Assembly (NCBI GenBank): GCA_963921795.1
Contig: OY997642.1
Span: 40,548,340 to 40,612,339 of the forward strand
Direction of reading: 5' to 3'
DNA: 64,000 nucleotides
Source: Nannobrachium achirus
Taxonomy: Eukaryota; Chordata; Actinopteri; Myctophiformes; Myctophidae
The notes beneath the pieces were generated by a model, which had not been told where the DNA came from, did not search any database, and worked only from the letters and a program-made list of their open reading frames with translations. This document shows, piece after piece, positions 20,204 through 32,247 of the stretch (within the stretch, counting starts at the first letter, position 1; each line of letters starts with the position of its first letter). The position numbers and the translations under genes are program-made.

Positions 20204-21175
20204 TGGCTTATACAGGCTTGAAAAAAGATTTTAAATTCTATGCACATGACATGGCCAAATATAGTCATGAACCATTGAGTGACATGATCTAGAAGACACT
20301 ATTTAATTCGTATTGAGAATACATTTGTTCCCAATAGATATTACCCTTATAAATTAACGACTAACTATAACGGTTAACCACTGCTGTCATGAAACGGCAC
20401 TTTTTTTCTATTGCAAACTGCTAATAAACTCTTCAATCAATCAATCAACGACACAATGTGACATCGCTCTGTTTACACAATGCTGCTGTACCCCTTCAAA
20501 CTGTATGTTGATGTTCCCCATTTTCATGTGACATCGCTCTGTTTACACAATGCAGTACCCCTTCCAACTGACTGAAGTAAAGATAGCAAGAGATTCACAG
20601 AAGATTCCAAACGTATGTGTTCCCCATTTCAACAGTTTTTATTATTATTTGGCAATTTAAACGTACGTTCTCATGCCAATAAGCTCCTTTGAATTGAATT
20701 GAAATGGATTGAAATTATATTTTATTATACGGCCGTTTAAAATCATCCAACAACATGAACGCCGACCATATCGCACATCATTCATGGGATTAAAATGTGC
20801 AATTTGGTCACATTTTGCATAGACCTACAACCAGATAGCCTACAGTTTGGCACGAATGCAACAGGTGCCCCGGGACACAAGCTAAGCATATATATATTAA
20901 CCTCGCCTCGCCAGGCCTATTATGTAATAGGCCTATATATCCACATCACTACTGATTAAATAATTATTTGACATTTTGAAAGAGGCCAGCCGCAAACTTG
21001 ATTGTAGAAGGCCATAGCGCCACCTAGAGGTCTTCTGCTGGTTCCATGTTGATAATAATCAGGAAGGTGGAGCACAGAGGAAGGCGTTCTCTGTCTTCAG
21101 ATCGAAACTCATTATCCCCATGATTATCCCACGCGTTTGCTTTACAAGGTAACAGTCAGAGATGATCACATTTCT
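20204..21175. other. Intergenic between tRNA-Val and bok promoter
   Basis: AT-rich DNA. A direct repeat (20458-20503 and 20528-20570) shares GTGACATCGCTCTGTTTACA and the following CAATGC plus TACCCCTTC. No gene was recognised. Confidence 0.6.
20458..20570. repeat. Direct repeat of about 45 bp, spacing about 70 bp
   Basis: The two copies start at 20458 and 20528 and differ mainly by a few bases (TGCTGCTGTACCCC against TGCAGTACCCC). A third short match (TGTTCCCCATTT) follows near 20618. Confidence 0.8.
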
Positions 21176-21179
21176 CTCT

Positions 21180-21417
21180 GTGGAATGCGACTGTGCACTG
21201 TGGAATCTTTGATCGAATCACCAATGCAACTCTGGGGATAAAATAGGCTGACCTTTTCTGAGTACATTTCCCATTTGCTCGGCTGTCCGGACAGTTTGTT
21301 GTGTGGGACTGGGAGCTGGATTGTAGGATTGTCTGCTCTTATTTATCTTACCTCAGTCAAAAGTCAAGTCGTTAATATCGGAAGAGTGGACGTTTGAATT
21401 TGGACAAAATGTGTAAG
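21180..21417 (+). promoter_or_regulatory. bok: bok promoter and leader exon
   Basis: A CCAAT motif (about 21219), a TATA-like ATAAAATA (21238-21245) and a 12-bp palindrome CTGTCCGGACAG (21283-21294) precede a leader exon. That exon ends at 21417 with AAG and the strong donor GTAAGT. Its transcription start is probably about 21265-21275 if the TATA-like box is used. The exon contains an ATG at 21409 that opens a short upstream frame continuing in the next exon. Confidence 0.55.
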
Positions 21418-22116
21418 GTAAGTGCGACACGTCCTTCCCATAGCGTCGTTGACCCATAGCATAAAGTTATAGTTGTTTGAATTATTATGCTATATGTTTA
21501 TTGTATTTCTTACACTCATACATACACTGTAGTCTACACTGGTCCTGGTCCATTGCCCTTGCGCTCTAAGATCTCAACACTTTCATTATTATTTTTGTAG
21601 ACCTACTTCATGTTTGTTGCATAATCGAATTCTGTTGCAATATCTTGCTGTTTGTTCACAGCATGTGATGTGAGTCACTTTAACGCCTATAACGCCCACA
21701 GCATTATTCTTATATAAGTTTCAGTTCTGATTTGGCTTTACTGTCCTTACCACCCACTCACCTTTGTTGCGGGGGGGGGGGGGGCTGTGGTAGCTGCAGG
21801 TGTGAGAATAGTCTATTCTATTCTATGACTATGCAACAAGTAAAGTAGGTTGATACAAGAAAAAGGACATTTGGGAACTCCGATTAGGTTGATATAAACA
21901 TGACATTGAATTAACTTTTAAACAAAGAAGAAAAACATGTGTATTCATTCATTCTTCATTCACTAAATTGTGTGCAGAGTGAATTGGGCTACATAATCAA
22001 AATGTCCCTTAACTTTTGTCTGTCTGTGTGTAATACAGTTTCCTTCTCTCTGTTTACAAAATTAGAGTTTCAATTCCTCTTCCTTGCAGTCAGGAGGAGA
22101 CTGTCATCGGTGTTGA
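21409..22116 (+). CDS. Upstream ORF in bok mRNA (11 codons, spans exon junction)
   Basis: ATG TGT AAG at 21409-21417 joins to 22090-22116, which ends in TGA. The spliced frame reads MCKSGGDCHRC and stops about 100 nt before the bok start. It exists only in the spliced leader. Whether it is translated is unknown. It may reduce bok translation, as uORFs often do. Confidence 0.4.
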
Positions 22117-22218
22117 CGCTCATCCTGCTGAGAGTAGGAGGGGTACTGCCCACAGGAGGCCAGGCCTTCCCTGGCCCAGACCCAGCACCCACCACCACCA
22201 CCACCACCCAGTAGGACC

Positions 22219-25200
22219 ATGGATGTGCTTCGGAGGTCTTCAGAGTTTGCTGCAGAGGTCTTCGAGGTTTTTGACCGCTCTGTGACTGAGAAAGAACTGG
22301 TGTCCCAGTCAAAAGTGCTGTGTAGAGACTACATCCACTCCAGGCTGACTCAGAACGGGCTAGTCTGGAGCAAAACTGAACTGAACCTTGGCCCTCCTGC
22401 CTCGAACACAGACGTCGACGAACAGTCGGTGGTGCTACTCTGTCTTGGTAAGAGCATACAAATCCAGGGTTATGTTGTTTTGAAGATCGACACAATCGCT
22501 CTAGGCGAGCGAGGGTCAATATAGAACGAATGGCATCTGTTCCTGGGTGTCTATTAAAACTCTAAAACAAAGGATGGTTGACATTTAAAGAACACTGTAT
22601 TCTTTTGTTATTCTGGAAGTTCTAAATGGGTAAAATTCACCCATTTTGAAACTAAGAGTGACATTTGACCTTAAGTTATTGGGTGGGGCGGAACTATACT
22701 GAATGTTTTACACCTCTCTGTCCATGATTTATTTGCCACATAGTTGGCCCTCATATGTTTATGTCATGGAGGGCTCAAGTAAGATGAAATTGTCCCTGGC
22801 CTGCCTGTTCTATTCCTTTTATGCAACCTTTGGGGAGAGTGCAGTAACTAAACATACTTTGTTCCTTCAAAAAGAAGAAGAAAAGAGAGCGAGAGAGAGA
22901 AGTGTGTGCATGGGTGTGTGTACAACATGAGAAATCTTGATAAGAATCGTTACATTTTCACTTCTTTATGGTGCAACACTACTGTATCATTGTACAACAC
23001 AAGTGAACTGTGGCAAGTATTTGATTACTCTACTCCTTACTTCTGTGAACTTGCTGTCTGTATCTCATTACTGGGCACAAGCTAACTTCCATGTTGGTGT
23101 GTGAAAGCAGAGGATTATGTGAAGTTCAGTTCCTAGTCATTACACCTGAGATCTTGTTTAAAGAGGGTTTGACCTAGACAGTATGTTGACCTAGACAGTA
23201 GATTGAGCGGCAAATAGAGCCTGAAGCCTAATTTATACTTCTTACAAAAAGGTACAGTAGGTGTCTGTGTGTGTCATACTGTACATGTTTGGGGCAAGAT
23301 AGAATCTGCCTTTACTATCCTGTGACCTCCATTGTAAGAGTACCGTAAATCTGTACTCGGTTGCTTTTTGTCAACGAATAGTAACATTTTATAATTGAGA
23401 ACAATTGTTAGGGGTAATATATTGCATGATGGCTTGTCTAAAGGCTTGACTTTACTTAATAGTCTTAGTCTTAGTTTGTCCTTGCTGAAATAACCTTTTT
23501 TGAGCGGTGGTCACAACGCTCCTATACGTGGCCGTGTGTGTGGGTATGTATGTCTGTCTGTCTCCGTGTCCGTAGCCTGCAGTAACCTTTTCTGACCACA
23601 CATGTTAAGGGAGGGGCGCTGTTGCACACACACACACACACACATACACACCACCGCTCAGTTCACATTATTAGTTCATTATATGATTTTTTAATATATA
23701 TTCTCCAACTGTTACCTAGGTGATGAGCTGGAGTCCATGCGGCCGAGTTTGTACAGGAACGTGGCACGACAACTCAACATTTCTGTTGCCATGGAGAGCA
23801 TGGTGTCAGATGCCTTCATTGCTGTGGCAACAGAAATCTTCTCCACAGGTATGGCAGCTGTTGTAAACATACACAAACACACCCTACGAAGGAACAGATT
23901 TAAACTTGACACAGTCTCAGACAGGGCCGATCCGTCATACTGACGGTGACGCAACTGATGACGATCGCTGCGTCAGTGATTCTGGTCGCACAGGGTTTGC
24001 GTCAGAGTTTCTCCTACAGACCCATGTGCCAGGTTGGGGCATGCTTCTTTATAAAACACTGTGTGGGTGTGATTCCAACAGAGATGTGCTGTTGATCTTG
24101 TATAACAGGGAATCCTTCATCTGAAAGACAAAGCCCATTCTTGGTTTAATGCTTAGCTTATAATGAACATAATTTTTGGAGCACATATCAAAACCAAATT
24201 ACAAAGAGCTTTACATAAAACTGAAGAAATAAATGACATGGTGCTTAGATGCACCCACTTATAGCTTGACCAGATTGCATCAATTACTTGCCAGTATTTT
24301 GAGGGGGTTGGATTTCATTATCCAAGTTTGTGGTTGCATAAAGGCCAAAGAATGCAAGCATTCAAATTTCTTGGGTTGATTATATGATATTTTAATGACA
24401 TTATCTTTGATACATCAGCCAAATGAGATGTTCTGTGTCTTATTGTGGGATGGCCAATGTAATGTGTACGGCATACAGTAGAATACTGGATATTGGGTCA
24501 GGTTATCTGTCTGATCCTCATTCATTCATTCATTAATTCATTCATTCGATCAATCTTTATTTTATCTTGAATATCCGATTGAGTGCAAGCCCTCATTTGC
24601 AGCAATGAGTGTACAATTACAACAATTGAGTTAATAAAGGCTTTGCAACATGGAATGAACATAATAATATGTATTGAAATGAATACATATGGTATTGATA
24701 TGAATGCTAAAATATTTGTCATGGCAGAGTAAACGCTTTGGCGTGGGCCCCATTGCAGCAATTTGCGGAAGTAGAATCAGATCTTTGTCAATTAGATCCT
24801 GCCCGATGGAATTGGAAACCAGTGGGCTCTGGAGCAGGCCCCCTGTAAATGGGGCCAACCTTGTTGGTGCCTGTTAGGCGTTGTTGTGGAGGTGGTGGGT
24901 GGGGTGCCCTGAACAGATAGCACAAGTGAGACAGGGAAGGTGGAGGACCTCTTTTAAACGGCTGTCGGCAGATTTAGCGTTCACCCGCAACGTCTGGTTA
25001 GCGTTCAACGGCGATTCGGACTACTGGCCGCTCAAAACAAGGGCACATTGGCTACTGGCCGCTCGAAACAACGGCACATCACGGCCCTTTAAACAACCCT
25101 GGTCAATGATCTGAACCCATCGGATTGGAGCAGGGCCAAATGAGGTGATTTAGTTGATAGGTGAGGAATGTTAGGAATCACAGCTTGCTCCTGTCTTTCA

Positions 25201-28200
25201 GTTGAACTGTCCTTTTAAAACCCTCAACTCATGTATCACAGGAAAAAGCTAAGTCTTATGCACACCTGATCAGCTCAGAGACGGGTGTGTAGTCAGGCAT
25301 CAGATGTCAGAATACAACAAAATGACCCGCACACAGTCTACACTTACACAGGAGAACTTTATTTAGGCAATGGTTTAGTTTAATAGACCTTCTTCAGGGA
25401 TCAAGATAGCTGAAACCACAAACCAGTCACTATGAATTGGCTCAGGAGGTAGAGCAGCTGTCTTGGAATCGGAAGGTTCCCGGTTCAATCCCAGGCTCCG
25501 CCTGACCTGTGTTAAAGTGTCTTTGAGTAAGATACTGAACCCTAAGTGCTCCCAATGAGCAGGGTGATGCCTTGCATGGTTTCCTCTGACTGAGAATTTG
25601 AATGTGAAACACATTGTTAAATGCTTTGGAGAATGGTGCTATACTGTAAATGCAGCCCATTTACTATCTCCAAGCCAACATTACATAGAAGCAAAGAATG
25701 GTCAACTTTAGAAAGATAACAAAAAGCAGCAGAGTGTTTCTTTTCGTCTGACGTAGATACTGTTATTTGCAAAACAGGGTGATAGTTGAGATAGTGCTGT
25801 GATTAGCTCAAAATCCAGACGGGTGCAGGCTTAAAATCTACTTGCCTTGATAGAAAATACTTGCACTGGTTGTTTACCAGAGATTCCAGGATTTTTGCTT
25901 AGCAGTGTATTTTGGAGTTAGGGCGGTAATCATTTAAATTCTCAATCACCACCTTTTTGCAAAGGAATGTCATGGGCCATTTTCCAAACACTAGGAAATC
26001 TGCTGTGCAGGCCGTGTTAACAATGACTACTGTATATCCCTCTCGCAATTGTCTTTGTAATAAGAGAGGCGTGTCCTTACTGTCTGACAAGCAGAATGAC
26101 CTTTGGAATTTCCACACCAACTCTTACTAGTGGGCACATATTGACGTAACCGAGAGCCACATGAATAGCCTATTCTATGAGTTTTTACGATGGATTGGGT
26201 GTTCCTGGTCTGCATCAAGCACATTCCTTTGTTAACACCAAGAGTTAAGTTCACTCTCAGGGTTTTACTGAGAGAACAAGAAATAAAACTTGTCACCGTG
26301 CCTGGAAAGATCAAAATAAACAGGAATCCTTTTTTTTAGAACTTTATATAGTGTTTTGGCTCAACTTGTAACTGTTCTGACGTCACAAAGGGGGGTAATT
26401 TTTAGAGCAGCCTGGGATTCCTTCTGAAGAATAACAACCACTGGATCTCAACGGACTCAACAGCTACAAAACTGGCTATAAATAGAACTGTATTCATCAG
26501 TGCTAGTTTTCTGTGACGTTCAAATGTGTCGCATTACTGTGCTTTATGAGTCATTATCTTGCCTCTAAGTGCGTTATAGTGACGTTAAAGGTAGGGTAAG
26601 TGATTTTCTTTGGTTAAGTGTTAAATAAATAGCTCTATTTTGTGGTGGAGACAATGAGCAAACAAACCTGCAACTGGAACACTATAAAAATTATAAATAC
26701 GTACTTTCTACTGATTGGCTGACATTTTGTCACCTACCTGAAAATGCGTTTTCTGTTTGGAGCTGGAGAGACAGAGAGACCCCTGTAACTTAACAGACAC
26801 TATCAATGATTACTATCAGAAATTCAGAATATAGTGCTTTAACCTGTTAACAAAAACCCAGTTTTAACAAAAAATATTACCCTACGATTAACTGTGGGCA
26901 GTCTGCAAATGAGTTGATGCTTTCACTCATGGGGTCCTATGGGATCCACAAACAGGGATGATTCAGTATTGTATATTTAGCTGTAAGTTAACCACATGAT
27001 GAACCCTCAACCTGGCATTCCTATTCAGACCAGGGCATGTTATAATAGGTGAGTGAACATTCTGTAACAATAGCAGATCTACAAGCTCACATCACATTGC
27101 AATCTGACGCATTGTGAGCTTGTAGACTATGGCTGTTTTTGGCAAAGATATTTGGTGTAAAAGGAGGGGACCCCTGTCAACTGAAGTATCCAGGTATAGG
27201 GTTTAAGTGGTTATGTGAATCCAAGTAAACTGCATGGGCGATGGTCATGCATTTTTAGAAATGAGTTTTTATGACTCATCAAAAATATAATATAACAGAA
27301 GACTTTGAATATTAAGCCATTTAGACCTGATGCCGATTCAGGTGCCCTCCACACTAGGCGCGGTCACCGCCTCCTAGCAATTCATTTTCAATGAGAGGCG
27401 GGCGGCTTTTTCGGCCACGCAGCGAAGTTTTGGGGCGATGAGGAGAGCGGGCGCGGTCCCGTGAAATCCCCGTGAGCGTGCTCGTTTGTGCATGCGTACA
27501 CGGGCGGTGAGAGATGGATTGAGTTCATCTTTGTGAAATACCACACAGCGTTTACTCACTGAGTGAGTGTGTTTGTGTCTCACCGCGGTGCGGCCACCGC
27601 TGATCCTAGCGGCAGCCCCGACGGCAACCGCACCTAGTCTGGAGGGCACCTTAAAAAGAAAATGCTTCTAAATCCTGCTTCTAAGTTTTCTGAAAAACAC
27701 AATTTGTTTATTCAAAGAATTTAGATTTTTTTATTATCATTTTGCTATATACATAGCAAAATCTGAAAAGATAGATGCTTTCCAGGATTGAAGGGCTTTC
27801 CAGCCCTAAATGGTTAATAATAACTAAATGTGTATAACTCTTTTCTAAAAGCAGCAAAGTGTTTACACTGCACATGGCAGGCCTCTGGCCCATTCATTCA
27901 CCTCAGTCAGTGTGGTCCTACCTCTCATGCTTTTTGATCCCTCCCTCCCTCGTTTTCTTCTGCCTTATCCCAGACAATCTTGTAATATTCTATTCTGGTC
28001 TTGCTTCTGAGTAGGGAGTTACGTGACCTGGCTGTCTCTGGGGCTACAGTCATCTTGTTTAAGCTTACCCAGAGTCTCATTAATCTCTACACTAGCAAGC
28101 ACAGGATGCCCTGGTTCAGCACTAGCAAGCAAAAAGCTGGGTACAGATTGTCCCAAAGGAGGTTAATGCCATTAGCACCTATGTTGCATCATGGACAGTT

Positions 28201-30326
28201 ATCCCTGCTGGCCAGCCTGACCTGGAAACCGTGCTCAGAAATGGTCAGTCAGTCATCCTGATTTATCAGAACTGAAGCCCTCATAGATTTATCCTTCGTT
28301 TAAAATGGAAATTTCGCCTACATATCTTTTGTGACACAAAATAAACACATAAATTAACATTTTTAGTTTGGGGTCATCCAAAAAATGTAATAAACTTATT
28401 GTCAAAAGATAAAGCACGTTATTTTGAAAAGTGTTTTTCCAAATAATGACACTATACACTATACACTGTACAGTATGTCAATTCATTGCCCCAAAAGTGA
28501 AAAAGGCTAAAGGCAGGAGCTTTTTGAGCATTGACATATTTGACACATTTAAAACCATGTTGGTGGTGAGTGTTTTGCTTAGAGACATAGCAACCATTGT
28601 TTTCCCTGTTCAGTTTACTATGGTCATGTAATATGGGAAATGCATCTTATCAGCTACAATAATACAAATGTATCACCAGCTTGTTGAGTCAAATCGGGTG
28701 TTGACCATTTATTCAGTACAAGGTCCATTGACCGCCCTACTGTACAAGCTGTACCTTGGAATATGCAGAAGGAGAATTTGCCCTCTTTCCAGGAATCCAC
28801 TCTTATCTCTTATCACCGTCATCAGGCGAAGGTGAAGTTTAAAAAGTATGCAGAGTAGAAACGGTTATTGGAACGTGCCATGACCTTGAATTCAAACTCG
28901 TACAGTATGGGACTAATGGGGTTGTTTTAAAATGATTAGAAGTCAGATATTGTCTGCTTACTGGACCAAACTCAGCCCTGGCATGTTCTGTGAACCTCTG
29001 TGAAATCTGCCATCAACAAATACTTCATCACCATCAAGCATAGCTAATAATAGCATCAAATATGTCTACAGTGACTACTCTTCATGCCAAATCTAGACAC
29101 GATTAATCACTTTAACATCCCTACTTTGGGCATGTAATTATAAAAAAATCGTTGTGGGCATATAGATTAGCTATTTTCAAAAGAATGTGTTTTTTTTGTG
29201 TGGAAATGTTTGAAAATGGTGGTTAATAATGACACATGCACTCCTGTTGTTGTTCTTGTTTGTAGGTATTACATGGGGGAAGATTGTATCCATGTATGCA
29301 GTGGCTGGGGCTCTTGCAGTAGACTGTGTGAGAGAAGGCCAGGCGGCCACAGTACACATCGTGGTGGACAGTCTGGCCCAGTTTGTCCGCAAATTCCTGG
29401 CGTCCTGGCTGAAGCGACGCGGAGGATGGGTAAGAATGAGATCATAAAACCATAAACCATCCAGCTCACACGATACTTTACGGGCAACATTTTAAGTTGT
29501 ACCTGGTTCCTTTATAGCATGTCTATAATTCACATGGATAAAATAAGTTTGCTTCTGAGGACTGCATCGCCAGTCTATTTTACTTTTTAGGAATGTATCA
29601 TCATTGACACTTTTTTAATCAAGTTTGGGCCTTATATTGGGTAAAATGCAAATATGTACACAACAGGAGAAAAGAACATTCAATGTGTTCCTCTGTCTGT
29701 GGGGATTTGATGGGTTTCCAGTCACTCTTTAATCTCATACTAGATGGTTTCTCATCTTTTGGAGTAGATCCAGGTTTAGTTTCATAACCTGTTCCTTTGG
29801 GATTATAGAGAGCTGTACTGTACATAGTTGTGGCCCTCCCATGCTTGCCAATGCTTTCTGGATTGTCCTGTCACCATGGCAACTTCTACAACATGCAGGG
29901 AATTTCACCCCTGGAAATGCTTGTTTAAACTGCCCTCTGCTGTCTAAGAGCTAAAATGACACCCAATGTCACAATCTTCAGAGGCAGCACATAAAATAAA
30001 TCTCCAAAAAATAAAATCCATTATTTTTATAATAAATGTACTCTTAAATGTAATCTTGAGTTGGCAGGGATGTTCTGGATCTTATTTAGATTCAATGAAA
30101 TCCATGTACTGTATACCAGTGGGAACTGCATACTGAAGCAATAACATGTCTTAGTACTTAACTGCATAGCAATAAAATGTCTTTGTACTTCCTTTTCCAG
30201 GGAGAGATCACAAAATGTGTGGTGAAAAAGGAGTTTGTCCCTGAACACCACTGGCTGTCCTCTACCATGGAATCCTTCAAGTACTTCCTAACAACAGTGT
30301 ATGTCTACGTCATGAAAGAACCATGA
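22219..30326 (+). CDS. bok: BCL2-related ovarian killer (BOK)
   Basis: Four coding exons, 22219-22447, 23720-23848, 29266-29429 and 30201-30326 (TGA), give 215 residues, close to human BOK (212). The exon at 22090 also carries 129 nt of 5'UTR. In order: an N-terminal BH4-like helix beginning MDVLRRSSEFAAEVFEVFDR, a BH3 region ending LGDELESM that is split by the first coding intron, BH1 around STGITWGKIVSMYAVAGALA, a BH2-type segment near GGWGEITKCVV, and a hydrophobic C-terminal tail (SFKYFLTTVYVYVM). BOK is a BAX/BAK-like effector at ER and mitochondrial membranes, controlled largely by protein turnover. It is divergent from stk25 and convergent with the nitrobindin gene, as in human. Confidence 0.95.
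25351..25400 (-). repeat. Relic of CTGAAGAAGG...AATAAAG repeat end
   Basis: The minus strand reads CCCTGAAGAAGGTCTATTAA, then AACTAAACC and AATAAAGTTC. Related relics are at 33198-33225 (+) and 60652-60692 (-). Confidence 0.4.
25430..25662 (+). mobile_element. tRNA-derived SINE, best-preserved copy
   Basis: A Pol III A box, TGGCTCAGGAGG (25438-25449), and B box, GGTTCAATCCC (25482-25492), are visible. The shared body AGTGTCTTTGAGTAAGATAC and a tail with TAAATGCTTTGGAGAATGGTG and ATTTAC follow. It is related to the copies at 6819-7060 and 61232-61390. Confidence 0.7.
26586..26842 (+). mobile_element. TTAAAGGTAGGGTAAGTG repeat (MITE-like)
   Basis: It starts TTAAAGGTAGGGTAAGTG and ends ATATAGTGCTTTAA, with TTAA at both borders. 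The inverted ends are short and imperfect. The internal sequence resembles common fish repeats (ATTGGCTGAC, GGAGAGACAGAG). Confidence 0.5.
26988..27213 (+). mobile_element. TTAACCACTT MITE, complete copy in bok intron
   Basis: The left end is TTAACCACATGATGAACCC and the right end is AGGGTTTAAGTGGTTA. Internally it has GGGCATGTTATAATAGG, a hairpin at 27068-27140 (AATAGCAGATCTACAAGCTC against GAGCTTGTAGAC), and GGAGGGGACCCCTGTCAACT. It is closely comparable to 9082-9316 and 59522-59749. Confidence 0.8.
27340..27651. mobile_element. GC-rich terminal-inverted-repeat element
   Basis: The left end AGGTGCCCTCCACACTAGG pairs with the right end CCTAGTCTGGAGGGCACCT, and the next bases (CGCGGT against ACCGCA) also match. 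The 312-bp interior is rich in CpG (GGCGGGCGGC, GGGCGCGGTCC, CACCGCGGTGCGG), unlike the AT-rich intron. No target duplication was confirmed and no coding frame is plausible. Confidence 0.7.
29103..29227 (+). mobile_element. TTAACCACTT MITE fragment next to bok exon 4
   Basis: TTAATCACTTTAACATCCC and TACTTTGGGCATGTAATTAT match the family's left arm. A degraded hairpin arm (ATATAGATTAGCTATTTTC) follows, and GGTGGTTAA ends the copy 38 bp before the exon 4 acceptor at 29265. Confidence 0.55.
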
Positions 30327-31545
30327 ACAAATACAGACCACACAGGGACTATTGACAAGATGCTCACTTCTCAGGCTCAAAGACAATGGAAAGAGTTGTG
30401 AGAGGAGCGGCTCGACTGAGGCAACTGGTGAATGTAAACTTGTTGCTGAGTGGCCATCAAAGATTGTTCCATCAGCATCAAGCTTATCTCATACTGGTGT
30501 TAAGTATGTCTATACCAGTGACTACTCTTCATCCAAAGTTTAGCCACAGAAACATGTATAAACATCAGCATATGATTGACTCGTTTTTATTGGAGATTTC
30601 TGTCACAGCAATTAAGTAGCACTCAAATACTGCTTAGATAAATGCTGTAAACAACTCCAGTGTTATCATTGTAATGCACTATGCCATTTAACATTCCAGT
30701 GGCTTCTGATGAAAAGCAGACTGATGACGATCAGTTTGATTCTGTCTCAGATCGGATCCAAACTATTTCAAGTAGAGAAATGGCATATTTAAGTAATCTA
30801 ATGAATAATGCTTCAGTTACATGCTTATGTAAGAGAATGCTACTGGCAGGCACTTTGTGTTTAACATTTGCCATCAGCGTCACTCCAATCTGGCAAGCCG
30901 TGGTCAAAGAAAGGGGAACGCCCACTCGGTCTGTACCTCTTCCTTTGGCGTGGTGGCGTAAGTGATCATGACTCTGTCTCAAGAGAATGGCGTCACTCCA
31001 ACTGTGAGCCCTGTGTTAGCCATCACAACAAGGATGATGTTGTGATGTCTTATCACTTTATATTAAGGGTTTATCTCGGTTGCCAAGGCGGAGGTATTTC
31101 AACTAATGCCATACAGCGATGTATTATTCTGTGTCAACCTTTGAGGTACAACAACGTTGAAATCTACAGCAAACATAGCTTCTCATCCCAAATATGAGTC
31201 AAAAATATTGAAGATAGCCTGTGATACTTTCATAAAAATGGGTGCATCTCATTGCACACTGGGTTTGTGGCCATTGCCCAGTGTTGGTCAAACGCTGCCG
31301 TTCCAGAGATTATGCATTTGGCCAAACACCCTGCAGGGTAAAAGAATGTCAAACATTTCAAGCTGTAAATAGGTTATTTATTATTTTAGTAATCGGAGCC
31401 GTTGTAGCCTACAGAGCCACTATTCTTGGTCAAAACACCATGATTGAATGTACTGTATATGCCTGTTGGTTGGCACTTTCAGTGTTAAATTATTTTATGT
31501 GAACCATTCTTTTTAAACTCCAAAATAAACTTAAACGAATTCACG
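30327..31545 (+). other. bok: bok 3'UTR with poly(A) signal
   Basis: No frame continues past the TGA at 30326. AATAAA at 31524-31529 is the first strong signal near a plausible end. The intervening DNA shows no repeats with clear ends. Confidence 0.6.
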
Positions 31546-32247
31546 ACAGTTGAGTTCACCAAACAATGGTTTATTCCTTTATTCCACTGACCTGATTAAA
31601 TATGCCACAACATCCGTAAAGTGTTATATACAGTAATGGCATTTTATGTAGGAGGGAAAAAAGCTTATCTGATACAGACAAAGCTGTAATTAATATGCAT
31701 GAGATGACCTAAGTTGAGAGAACCGTATTGAAGAATAGCATAAGAGCTGATGCAGAGGACCAAGTACTCTTTGCCATGGCCTTGAAACATACAAAAGCAG
31801 CAATGTATTGACACAGGTAGAACAGCAAGCATTCTGTCTCACAATGCATAAGAGTCTGTTTCATTAGTGCTTTAAGCTTTAAATCTAAAAAAGAAAAAAC
31901 TCCATAACCACATCCAGTGCATGTCAAAAATACATGTAAAAGCATGATTCATTCATAACATTGACGTAACTTAATTGGATGCTGTCCAGTTAAGTATGCA
32001 GCATCTATGGTTTTCCATAAACCGCAAAAAAATGTAATGTGTGCAGAATGTGATGTTCTTCATTCATTGTAGGAAGGTTCAACAGTTAAATTCTCAAGGA
32101 TGCCCTGTTTTTATACACATTTTATACCTTGCCCACTTGCACTACTTGATTTCTGTTTGATTGCTAAGTTAAATGCCTTCTAAGTGTAGTGTTAACATGG
32201 TCATCAGACCAAACAAGTGACTGCAGATAAATGCTATTCACGTTGAG
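31546..32247 (-). other. Nitrobindin gene 3'UTR with poly(A) signals
   Basis: Minus-strand AATAAA occurs twice, at plus positions 31570-31575 and 31578-31583, only about 45 bp from the bok signal. The stop codon is at 32248-32250. The region is otherwise unremarkable. Confidence 0.55.

Larger units (their letters stand above)
23849..29265 (+). other. bok long intron
   Basis: This 5.4-kb intron carries a SINE (25430-25662), TTAA-ended repeats (26586-26842 and 26988-27213), a GC-rich TIR element (27340-27651) and a MITE fragment ending 38 bp before exon 4. At 25017-25085 a unit of about 33 bp containing CTACTGGCCGCTC is tandemly duplicated. No other coding exon was seen. Confidence 0.7.

Noticed and set aside
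20880-20960. AT-rich ATATATATTA stretch as a promoter TATA box
   Set aside because: It is distant from bok's leader exon, and a better TATA-like box with CCAAT lies at 21219-21245.
22070-22519. 149-codon antisense frame over bok exon 2
   Set aside because: It is the complement of the conserved bok exon and its CAC repeats, and has no independent support.
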